From: Microstegium vimineum
Taxonomy: Eukaryota; Streptophyta; Magnoliopsida; Poales; Poaceae
Reading direction: 5' to 3'
Length of the DNA stretch: 64,000 nt
Assembly: GCA_022036555.1 (NCBI GenBank)
Contig: CM039139.1
Location: 13,237,689 to 13,301,688, forward strand
Within the stretch, counting starts at the first letter, position 1. Each line of letters begins with the position of its first letter. Below, one piece after another: positions 24,205-34,807 of the stretch. The translations under genes were made by a program, and so were the position numbers. The notes under the pieces are model-generated. The model saw only the letters and a program-made list of their open reading frames with translations, ran no database searches and had not been told where the DNA came from.

Positions 24205-27200
24205 ATGGGGGAGTAGCCTCAACATCATCTACGCCGAGACCCTCGACCTCCTGGGGATCCCGAGGACCATGCTCCTGCCCAGCGCGGGGGGGGGGGGTTC
24301 CACGGGATCGTCCCGGGGAAGAAGGCACTCCCGATTGGCCGCGTCAAGCTGCCGGTCTGCTTCGGCGTCCCCTCGAACTTCCGAAAGGAAGAGTTGACCT
24401 TCGAGGTGGTCGCGTGGCGAGGCACCTACCAAGCCATCATCGGTAGACCGGGGTACGCCAAGTTCATGGCGGTCCCGAACTACACCTACCTCAAGCTCAA
24501 GATGCCGGGACCCTCGAGGGTCATCACCGTCGACACCTCCTACGAGCACGCATACGACTGCGACGTCGAGTGCGTGGAAAAAGCCGAAGCCCGTGAGGAT
24601 TCGGCTATCCTCGCGGCCCTCGATGATTTGTCCGGAGAAATCCCCGACCCCAAGAGCCACGCTGGCAACTTCAAGCCGGCGGAAGACACGAAGACCGTCC
24701 CGCTCGACCCCGGCCTCGCGGATGGGAAGGTGCTGACGATCAGCGCCACCCTCGAGCCCAAATAGGAAGCCGTGCTCGTCGACTTTCTCCGTGCGAACGC
24801 CGACGTGTTTGCATGGAGTCCCTTGGACATGCCGGGCATCCCGAGATAAGTCGCCGAGCACTCCTTGGACATCCGAGCCGGGTCCAAACCGGTGAAGCAA
24901 CGCCTGCGCCGCTTCGACGAGGAGAAGCGCAGGATCATCGGGGAGGAGGTCGACAAGCTTTTGATGGCTGGATTCATCAAGGAGGTACATCATCCCGAGT
25001 GGTTAGCTAATCCCGTGCTTGTAAAGAAAAAGAATGGGAAGGATAGGATGTGTGTAGACTACACCAGTTTGAATATAGCATGTCCTAAAGTTCTCTTTCC
25101 TTTACCACGCATCGACCAAATAGTAGATTCCACTTCGGGATGTGAAACCCTTTGCTTCCTTGATGCATATTCCGGCTACCACCAAATAAAGATGAAGGAG
25201 TCCGATCAGCTCGCGACCTCCTTCATCACTCCCTTCGGCATGTTTTGCTACCTCACCATGCCCTTCGGCTTGCGGAACGCTGGGGCCACCTACCAGCGAT
25301 GCATGCTCCACGTCTTCGGGAAACACATAGGGCCGACCGTCGAGGCCTACGTCGATGACATCGTGGTCAAGTCCAGAACCGTCGGAAACCTGATCGGAGA
25401 CCTCGAGATCGCGTTTGGGTGCCTCAGGGCTAATCGCATAAAACTGAACCTTGAGAAGTGTGTCTTCGGGTCCCTCGAGGCATGCTCTTAGGGTACATAG
25501 TTTCCCAGCGCGGCATCGAGGCCAATCCCGAGAAGGTAACCGCCATCACGAGGATGGGCCCGATCAACGACCTCAAGAGCGTGCAAAGGGTTACTGGGTG
25601 CCTCGCCACCCTCAGTCGCTTCATCTCGAGGCTCGGAGAGAAGGCCCTACCCCTTTACCGCCTCCTGAAGAAGACGGAACACTTCGCGTGGACCGCCGAG
25701 GCCGAGGAATCGCTCTCGATGCTCAAGGCCTTGCTCACCTCGCCCCCGGTCTTGGTACCCCCGAGCCCGGCCGAGCCCCTCTTGCTCTATGTCGCAGCGA
25801 CTACCCAGGTAGTCAGCGCGGTCATAGTGGTCGAGAGGGAGGAGGAAGGACACGCCCTGCCGATTCAGAGGCCTGTCTACTTCGTGAGCGAGGTCCTTTC
25901 CGAGACCAAGACGAGGTACCCCCACATCCAGAAGCTGCTGTACGCGATCGTCCTCACTCGGCGGAAGCTCAAACACTATTTCCTGGGCCATCCGGTCACT
26001 GTGGTTTCATCTTTCCCCCTCGGAGAGATAATCCAGAACCGGGAGGCATCGGGAAGGATCGCCAAGTGGTCCGCCGAGCTCATGGGGGAGACCCTCTCCT
26101 ACGCCCCTCGGAAGGCCATCAAGTCTCAGGTACTGGCAGATTTCGTTGCAGAATGGACCGACACCCAACTACCCCCAGCGCAGGTTCAGAGCGAGCTCTG
26201 GACCATGTACTTCGACGGATCGCTAATGAAGACGGGGGCAGGCGCCGGATTGCTATTCATATCACCCTCAGGGGTCCATATGCGCTATGTCATCCGCCTC
26301 CACTTCCCCACCTCCAACAACGTCGCCGAATATGAGGCCCTCGTCAACGGCCTGCGCATCGCCATCGAGCTCGGGGTTCGACGCCTCGACGTGCGGGGGA
26401 CTCTCAGTTGGTGATCGACCAGGTGATGAAAGACTCGAGCTGCCACGATCCTAAGATGGAAGCCTACTGCAAGGTGGTCCGAAGGCTCGAGGACAAGTTC
26501 TATGGCCTCGAGCTCAACCAAGTAGCCCGTCGGTACAACGAAGCTGCCGACGAGCTGGCCAAAATCGCGTCTACTCGAGGGACGGTCCCCCCGACATCTT
26601 CTCGAAGGATCTGCACGCACCATCCATCGACCTAGGCTCGGGGGCTCCCGCCCTCGAGCAAGGGTCGACCCACCCCCCTCGACCGATCCCCCCTCGAGTG
26701 GGGGAGAGGTCATGGAGATCGACGGGGCCGCCGCGGCGCCAACCCCTCCGACGGATTGGCGCGCGCCTTACCTCGAGTACCTGACGCGAGGCGAACTCCC
26801 GGAAGACCGCACGGAAGCCCGTCGAGTAGCTCGACGTGCCAAAACCTACGTCCTATACGGGGGTGGCCGCGAACTATATCGACGTAGCCCGTCGGGCGTA
26901 CTTCAATGCTGCCTCACCCTCGAGGAGGGGAGGGCATTGCTGAAGGACCTACACTCGGGGGCTTGTGGCCACCACACGGCGCCGAGAACGCTGGTAGGAA
27001 GTGCCTTTCGACAGGTCTTCTACTGGCCGACGGCTGTCAACGACGCCACTAGACTCGTTCGATCCTGCCAGGGATGCCAATTCTACGTCAGGCAGACCCA
27101 CCTACCCGCCCAAGCTCTTCAGATGATACCCATAACTTGGCCGTTCGCAGTATGGGGGCTCGACATGGTCGGCCCCCTGAAAAGAACCAAGGGTGGGCAC

Positions 27201-27998
27201 ACTCACCTTCTCGTGGCCATCGACAAGTTCTCGAAGTGGATCGAGGCTCGACCCATCGCCAACATCCAGTCTCGGCAAGCCGTGCTATTCTTCACCGACA
27301 TAATCCACCGCTTCGGGGTCCCCAACGTCATCATCACCGACAATGGCACGCAGTTCACCGGCCAAAAGTTCCTTGACTTCTGTGATGATCACCACATCAG
27401 GGTGAATTGGTCCGCAGTTGCCCACCCTCGAACTAACGGTCAGGTCGAGCGTGCCAACGGTATGGTTTTGCAGGGCCTCAAGCCAAGGATCTTCGACCGG
27501 CTGAACAGACATGGAAGGAGATGGGTCGACGAGCTGCCCGCTGTGCTATGGAGTCTCTGAACGACACCAAGTCGAGCCACGGGGTTCTCTCTGTTCTTCT
27601 TGGTCTATGGGTCCGAGGCCGTCCTCCCCACTGACCTCGAGTACGGGTCCCCTCGACTAAAAGCGTACAGCGAGCAAGCCAACACGGTAGCCCGAGAGGA
27701 CTCCCTCGACCAGCTCGAGGAAGCTCGTGACATGGCCCTCTTCAAGTCGGCACGGTACCAGCAGACGCTGCGGCGCTACCACGACAAAAACGTGCGCAAA
27801 AGGGACCTCAACGTCGGCGACCTCGTTCTGCGCCGTCGACAGAGCAACAAGGGGCGTCACAAGTTGACACCACCTTGGGAGGGACCCTTCATCGTGGCAG
27901 AGGTGCTGAAGCCCGGCACTTACAAACTGAAGAACGAGAAGGGCGAGATCTTCACCAACGCGTGGAACATCGAACAGCTACGTCGCTTCTATCCCTGA
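24140..27998 (+). pseudogene. pol: Pol of Tat Gypsy (PR-RT-RH-aRH-INT), several frameshifts
   Basis: Protease: the LMDGG-type active site near 24198, continuing in the next frame as SSLNIIYAETLDLLG. Reverse transcriptase about 24850-25490, with YVDD at 25348-25359. First RNase H about 25740-26010 (TRYPHIQKLLYAIV). Second, archaeal-type RNase H about 26190-26580 (YFDGS, NNVAEYEAL). Integrase about 26890-27560: zinc region, then WGLDMVGP, DNGTQF and NGQVERANG, giving the DDE residues. The C-terminal part ends at 27998. Frame changes fall near 24205, the G-run at 24290, 25470, the G-run at 26396 and the C-run at 26590. Stops lie near 24763, 24847 and 27558 (TGA where related elements read CGA). 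Not functional as it stands. Confidence 0.9.
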
Positions 27999-28935
27999 GG
28001 CCCCAGGGCCTTGTACATTTTCGCATTTATGTACAAATTCTCGAATGAATAAAATGTTCTCGAAACACGTTTCACGTTCGTTCGTAGCTCGAAGGTAGCC
28101 TCGACTTTGCCCAGACAAAGTCGAGCTCCCCTCGGGGCTGACAGGAGGGCACCCCCTCCTAAGTCCCCAAAAAACCCGTACGCTTTTTCGAAACTCGACC
28201 CTCCCTCTCGTTCTTTCCTTCGAGCACGCTTCATAACTAAGTAAAGGCGCCTCGAACTCCCTAAGGTCGAGGGTGTCGTCGAGCCAGGGACCCACCTACG
28301 CCCTAGGCTACGGTATCCCCGCTCGCCACCCCCCTTCCAGGGATACGAGCGTGCGTCGAATACTTAGTTCACAAGCGTCGACTTAGGCAAAGAAAAGCAG
28401 AGAGAGCTCGAGAAGTAGAAATAACGAGACGAACCCGTCTATAGCACTAAGGTAGCCTCGACTTTGCCTCAGCAAAGTCGAGCCTCCCTCGGGGGCTAAC
28501 AGGGGGGCACCCCCCTCCTACGTTTCCAAAAAACTCGAACGTTTTTTCGAAACTCGACTCTCCCTCTCTTTCTTTCCCTCGAGTACGCTTCTTAACTAAG
28601 TAAAGGCGCCTCGAGCTCCCTAAAGGTCGAGGGTGTCGTCGAGCCAGGGACCCACCTACGCCCCAGGGCTACGGTATCCCCGCTCGCCACCCCCCTTCCA
28701 GGGATAAGAGCGTGCGTCGAACACTTAGTTCACAAGCGTCGACGCAGACAAAGAAAAGCAGGGAAAGCTCAAAAAAACAATGTTAACTATGTGCATATCA
28801 ATCAAAATGCATTATACACAAAAAAGCCCTCGGGGGCTTGGCATTGTATCAGTACAAAAGCCTAACTATTACATGGACCTTTTTGTCCAGATATGGCTCG
28901 CAGGCCCGGGACTACCCGTCGACACCATCCAAGGG
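27999..28935 (+). repeat. Noncoding region with a ~357-bp tandem duplication and hairpins
   Basis: Two direct copies, 28094-28412 and 28451-28769, about 357 bp apart. Each starts ggtagcctcgactttgcc and contains a perfect hairpin: ctcgactttg / caaagtcgag in copy 1 and ctcgactttgc / gcaaagtcgag in copy 2. The region lies between the end of pol and the stop of the antisense gene and would be the 3' part of both transcripts. Tandem repeats after pol are usual in the Tat clade. Confidence 0.8.
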
Positions 28936-31900
28936 CTACTCATCCGTCGAGGGGATCACTTCGGGCTCGAAGAGGCTCGCCAGCAGGCCTCCAGGCACCT
29001 CTGCGTGATCCATCAACGCCTGGCACTTCGCGTCGTTCTCTTCCTCGGTCAGCTCCGGGTCGGTGGCGAACCCGTCGACAACGAGGTTGAGGTCCACATC
29101 GTAGAATGAGTTGACGACCGCGAGGGCCCACTTCACGCCCACATGCAGGGCGGCTCGGACGTTCTCCGTCACCCCCCGCGTCATGGAGTAGAAGCGGCGC
29201 AGCAAGGAGTCCCCTCGAGCGTCCCCCTCGACCTCCGGCTCCGGCTTAACCGAGAGGTCGTTGGAGAAGGTGTTGATGGCGGCCGCGAGCGTCGCGTTGA
29301 GGTTCGCCTCGGTGCCAAGGAGGCCCTGAAGATTGTCCAGGTCCTTGTGGGCGCGGGCATTCTCCTTCGCAAGCTCTGCCGAAACAAGCACGCAACAGTC
29401 AAAACCCAACAAAAAAGCAGAAAAAGGGTCGAGGCAGGACAGACTCTGCAACACCCGAAGCACTCACCTTGGGCCTGCACGTCCAGGGTGGAGTAGGCCT
29501 GCTCGGTATCCTCGAGCTGGCGGCAGATGTCGTCAAGGTCGGAGGACTGGTCCTTAACCTTGGCCTCAAGGCCCTCGATGGTCTTGCCTGCGTCCTCGAG
29601 GGCCCTCCTCTAGTTCATCGCCACTACGCCCAAGGAGGTCGCGCGGGTCCGAGCCTTCTCCTCCGAGGTGGCCAGAGCGTCGCGCTCGCGGGAGACGGCG
29701 TCGAGGTCTCCCCGGAGCCCTCGGATGTCTTCCCTCAGCCGGGCGGCCTCCTCCTCGGCCTTGCGCTGGGCCTCGAGGGCAGCATCCCGCTCCCGCCCGA
29801 CGGTGACGGTCGACCGAAGGGCGTCGTCGAGCTTCGCTTGCGCCGACGACAAGGCCTCCCAGGCTTCCTTTTGGATGGCCTCATAGCCGGCCTTCGCGTG
29901 GGCGATCTTCGACTCGACATCCTTCTGGATAGTCGCCGCCTCCGCCTTCGCGCGGGCGACCTCATCCCTCGCCTTATCCAGCGAGGCGTGGAGGGTCGAG
30001 AGTTGTCCCTGTACCCGGAGAATGTACCGGGACTTCTCGTAGGACCTCACCCGCAGCGACTGATGAGGATAAAAATGGAGATCGTCAACAAACGACAACC
30101 AGGCAGTTCAAAGTACAATCTAAGGTAGTAGAATAGAACCTACCTCCATTCCCTCGCGTATGTCCGCGGCGGCGACCTCCGCAGCGCGACGTACCGAGTG
30201 TTCGAACAAGGCCCGATACTCCTCGACGTTCTCCCACCGTCGGAGCTCGGACTGGTCGTCGAGCGTGAGGAAAACCTGCTCGGGGTCTCGAGGGTCCGCC
30301 ACCTCAAGAACCTCCTGGCCCCAGGCCGCGCTGCGGGTGGCGATCCTCTGCTCCATCGTCCCCGTGACGCCATCGCGCAGGTCCCCCCCTCCTCGATAAG
30401 CGGAAAGGGGCGAGGCTTCTTCCTCTGGGCCACCTCGCGAGGACGTCGATGGCCCCACCAAGCCGTCGCCACCGGTAGAAGAAGATCCCGGCCAATAGGA
30501 CGGCCCTGCGCGATGAAGGACTCGAAAAAGTAAATACCCAGCAACGCGAACCCACCGCATCTCGAGCGAGTCGAAGTGTAACTTACCTCGAGATAGCGAC
30601 CCCCCAACCTCGAGGGGAGGCTGAGCCACCTCCGGCTCCGCTCGAGGAGCCGCGACGATGGCCATTTTCGTCGGGTCCACCAGCTCGGCCACCATCTCGT
30701 CCACCTGGGCGGGGGTGGACTCCATCAACATCCCGCCCTGTATCGGCGCGGGCGTTCCCTCGGCGCGCTCGACCGGACCTCCCACCTCGAGCCCCGACGT
30801 CGTTGAGGGGCCCTCGGGCGCGGCGGTAGTCGTACCCCCGCGCTCGAGCTGGAGTCGAGCCTCCAGCGCAGCCAGGCCCTTGGGCCAACGCCCCGGCGTT
30901 GGGTGAGCCGGAGCCTCCCCTTCGTTCGCAGGGGCCTGGGGCCTGACCACCTCCACCACCTCGGCCGCGACCGCTGCCGGCAGAAGCTCCATGCCCCCCG
31001 GGGCGCCTGATGCGACTTCTTCTGATGGCCCCCTGCGCCTTCCCCCGCGCCATCGCCTCCTGGGCCGTGGCTACCCATGCCGCCTCGGGGGTAACCGTTG
31101 AAGGGGGCGGGGCGGCCGGACCAACCTCGGCGGCTGCTTGGACCGCAGCCCCCGTCTTCAGGTTCTTGGCAGGGGCGGGGGGCGCGGCTCCCTGCCGACG
31201 CTTTGACCTGAAAAAGAGACACGTGTGCAACGATAAGCACGGGTCGTTATCAACAAAAGGAAAGAGACACGCCTATCAAAGCTACTTACCCCCTCGGAGC
31301 CCGGCGCTTCGACCCGGTGGCCGTCGGGCTGGTCGAGCTCTTGAGCGCCACCGCCTGGGGAGCGGGGGTCGAGGCGGCTCTCAGCACCTTCTCCTGGGCA
31401 GGGGCCGGCAGCGCCCCCGTCGACTTTTTGCCGGCCTCCACCTGCGCCGACGGGCCTGGCGCCCGTGCGCTCGACCCGGCAGGCTTCGGGGGCTCGCTCG
31501 ATCGACCCCTCGACGGCGGCGCCACCGTCGTCCCCTTGCCGGTCCCCACCTGCGCCAGCAGGCCCGGCACCCGTGCACCCGACGCGGCGGGCGTCGGGGG
31601 CTCGCTCGGTCGACCCCCCGACGAGGACCGCGGCGTCTACGACCGCGTCTACCGCGACGCGACTTCTTGCGAAGCCACGGGGCGCTCCGCCCGTGGCCCA
31701 GCTTCGACGGAAGGGGCCGACGTCGAGGTCGACCCCTCCTCTCCACCACTAGCAACGACCGCCTGCTCAGGCGCCGTCTCCTCCTCCTCCTCCTCCAGAT
31801 CACTCCAGTTCGTCGCGTCCTTCTCCTCGTCCTCCTCTTCCGAGGGCGACAACTCCTCATCAAGGCCCAACCGCCTCTGTTGGGCCCGGCGCTGATCTCT

Positions 31901-33042
31901 CAGCTCTTTCTCCCGAGCCTTCCTGGCCGTCTTCGCCTTGGCCTTGTCCTTGTCGGACTTCTGTTTCTCCGCGCGGAGGCGGTTCGCCTCCTTCGTGGCT
32001 CGGTCCTCCTTCACCGGCAGACGCGAAGGTTTGTAGAACACATTCCCCTGCGGAACGCGAGACAGTTAGAGCACGAGCAAAAAAGACGGAAGGGGCGGGC
32101 GCGAGGACTCTAACCGGAAGGAAAGGACCTTACCAGCTCAAAGAAGCCCTCGTCCGGCTTCATGGGGATCTTCGCGACGTTTTTGGGGTCGAACCCCCCC
32201 ACGAAGAAACGGCGAACGCGGCCGACCACCCGGTCCGGGGCCAGTTCTTCTTCGACGAAGCGGCAGCCCGAGAGATCGACCCCCGGACCCATCTCGTCGA
32301 TGCGGAGGGGTCGAGCCATCAGTGGCAGAACCCGCTGTCGGTGGAACGCCGACGCGACGATCTCCGCGGTAAGCCCCTTCTCCTTCAGACGCTTGAGCGC
32401 GTCCAGCAAGCCGTTGAGGTGCTTCTGCTTGTCCGTCGGGACGCCATATCCCCAGCGGTCGGGCTCGGCATCGAGTGTCCTCCTGGTGTACGCCAGGAGC
32501 AGATCGTCGTCGTTCCTCAGGTAGAACCATCCGGAGTGCCACCCGGAGTGGCTCGAGGACGGGTTTGCCGGGAGCCAAAACTTCGGCCGCTTGACGGAGA
32601 TGCTGCAGCACCCGGCTCTGACCTTCCGGCGGGTGCCCTTGTTGACCGAGGCATGGAAGATGCTGGCCTTGAAGATGTGAAGCCACAGCTCCCAGTGGGG
32701 CTCGATCCCCAGGTAGCCTTCGCACACCGCCGCGAAGACCGCCGCCTGGCTGACGCCGTTGGGGGTGAGATGCTGGAGCTCCACTTCATAGTGGTAGAGG
32801 AGCGCGCGCAGAAAGCGGCTGGGTGGGGCCCCCAGCCCCGCCCGGTGGAAGACCTCGAACGACACCACGTACCCCTCCGACGGGTTGCGCTCGGCGTGGT
32901 CCCGCGGCGGAGCTATCCACTCCAGCTTCTCCGCCGTGGTAACGGGCCGGAGAAGACCACTCTCCACCAACCCCATCAGATACGACTGAAGGATCGAGGA
33001 GGCAGGCCAGTCATCGGCGCCGACGAGCTGGAAAGCGGCCAT
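28936..33042 (-). pseudogene. Antisense six-exon gene of Tat Gypsy (Transposase_28-like)
   Basis: Read on the minus strand from ATG at 33042 to the stop at 28936. Proposed exons: 33042-32134, 32047-31290, 31207-30587, 30505-30144, 30059-29468, 29375-28936. Every intron starts GT (donors like GTAAGG, GTAAGT, GTAGGT, GTGAGT) and ends CAG. Exon 1 resembles the 'putative gypsy type transposon' family (PF04195): FEVFHRAGLGAPPSRF, YLGIEPHWELW, WFYLRNDD. Exon 2 is Lys/Glu/Asp-rich and acidic. Exons 3-4 are Ala/Pro-rich. Exons 5-6 form a long Ala/Glu/Lys coiled coil. An in-frame TAG lies near 29611 in exon 5, and the exon 2-3 frame is hard to keep throughout, so it is probably broken. Antisense ORFs of this kind are known in Tat elements; their role is unknown. 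Confidence 0.75.
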
Positions 33043-33537
33043 AGGGACGGAGGTTTGCTCGGACTTGGAGGCGGATGGTACGTTTCCTATCTTTCCCTTT
33101 CTCCCTCGCTCGCGCAGAGTTCCTGCTCGCGGGACGCCTAAGGTAGAGGCGGAGAGAAGAAGGCGAGGAAGACGAAGGCGAGGAGGCGGGGAAGGCAAGT
33201 GCGCGGAAAAACCTCAAGACCCCTCACCTTCACTACTTATACGCGGGAGGCCAACGGATGGATCCGGCAACATGCAAGAGAATCTCCGCATTTAATTCGC
33301 CTGTACTCTCCTCCTCGTATTCCCTCCAAGATAGGGCGTCCCGTCCCATCATCGGGCTCCGCGCCGCATTCCGCCCCGTAACCGCCCTGTTGCGCCGAAC
33401 GGACACCGCCTAAAAAGGCGCGCGGCCGGAAACGTCGTCTTCGAGGGTAAGGAATCTCGAGGCAGCGAGAGCTGGCCCTCGAAAGAGGGTTCGACAGCTA
33501 CCCTCGAGTGCCCGAGGCCAGAAATGACCTCGGGTTA
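33043..33537 (+). other. Gypsy 3' noncoding DNA and putative antisense promoter region
   Basis: Upstream of the antisense ATG and downstream of the sense pol region. It is rich in TCGAG and CTCGAG. A promoter for the antisense gene would be expected here, but I see no unambiguous TATA box. The Copia insertion at 33543 separates this region from its continuation at 40707. Confidence 0.45.
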
Positions 33538-33542
33538 GGACC
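33538..33542. repeat. Target-site duplication GGACC (left)
   Basis: GGACC precedes the inverted-LTR Copia and is repeated at 40702-40706. Four bases (tcgg) lie between it and the first base matching the other LTR end. Confidence 0.6.
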
Positions 33543-33546
33543 TCGG

Positions 33547-34787
33547 TGAAGGAAAACGAGGTTGCTACGCTAGCCGGAAAACAAAACTTTTCGACCTCAT
33601 AAACCAGGATCTACTGCTAGTCATAGGTTACGGGATTACCACTAGACGCGCAGGTGCAGCGGAAGACGACTTGATGTAGTCGTGCGCGTCGCAGCAGGCA
33701 GTGCAGTTGCGTGGTCGTCCGTCTCAACGTCCCCTTCGCGTGGTTCGTCCTTGTGCTCTAGATGCAGCACCTCCGAGGAATCCCACACGTGCAGGGAGGA
33801 AGCGTTGCGCCTCCGGACTGCTAGGTCCGCAAGGAGCAAAAGGTGCGAGCGTGGGGAGGCGACGGCGGCTGCCAAAAGGCATGGATGAATTCGCCCCGCG
33901 CCCACCCCTTGCTTATATAGGCATCTTGACGAGCTCCCACGGTGGAGGCCCATTAGTAACCCTAAACCTAGTCTAATTCGGGTCCAACCCGAATTAGGCT
34001 TCCAGCCCTTTAAGCGTGCGACCCTATGGGCTCACGCATACATAGACATGGCCCAAGTACTCTTACTCGACCAATAGTTGATAGAGGCCTCTAGCAAGGT
34101 GTGTCAACTCCTATGCATACGCTATGATCATATCAGACGAACCACTATGACCATGTACAAGTTATTCCCTTCGCCACTCGATATATGGTTCAACTCGTGG
34201 GTTAACACTTAACCCAAGCATGGCCATGCATTTGTTGATCCAATCACATGAGTGATCCAGTGATATCTCTCTCACAAAGAGAGGGGCAAATTCCATCTTG
34301 ATTGTCTATGTCTCATAGCATGTTTCCCGACCACCCAAGGACCACCTTTATAACTACCCAATAACGGAGTAGCGTTTGATAGTCTCTAAGTAGATCGTTT
34401 CACATCTTGAGTACATACCACAATCTTAGGTCTAAGGACATAACGTACATGACATGAATAGAGACTTTCTCTTGTTGGGTCAGTCCAGCCTACATGTCTC
34501 ACATGTGCCCACATTATTAGTTTGACATCTCCATGTCTATGACTTGTGAAACATAGCCATCAACTAATACATGTGCTGGTCTAATATTCAAGTGTGCTCT
34601 TACAAGAATGCCAACCAGGGACAACTTTTAGAATAACCATTCAGGTAATTGAGTTCGACAAACAATTCACATAATCGTCAATCAATACCAGTTGTCTAGA
34701 ATGGATATTCAAAGAACACTTTATTAATCATGGATACAATCGGAATATAATCATCTACATGATTAGCTCTAGGGCATATTCCTAACA
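33547..34787 (-). repeat. LTR of inverted-LTR Copia (left, minus orientation)
   Basis: 1241 bp. On the minus strand it begins TGTTAGGAATATGCCCTAG at 34787, directly after a purine tract (aagtgggagac), and ends at 33547. A TATA box (minus TATATAAG) is at plus 33914-33921. The inverse complement of 33547-34613 matches 39635-40701 almost base for base, with the same length (1067 bp). Confidence 0.9.
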
Positions 34788-34800
34788 GTCTCCCACTTGC
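34788..34800 (-). promoter_or_regulatory. Polypurine tract of inverted-LTR Copia
   Basis: On the minus strand, aagtgggagac directly precedes the LTR start. It would prime plus-strand synthesis, and its position confirms that the left LTR is the true 3' LTR. Confidence 0.75.
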
Positions 34801-34807
34801 ACTAGAG

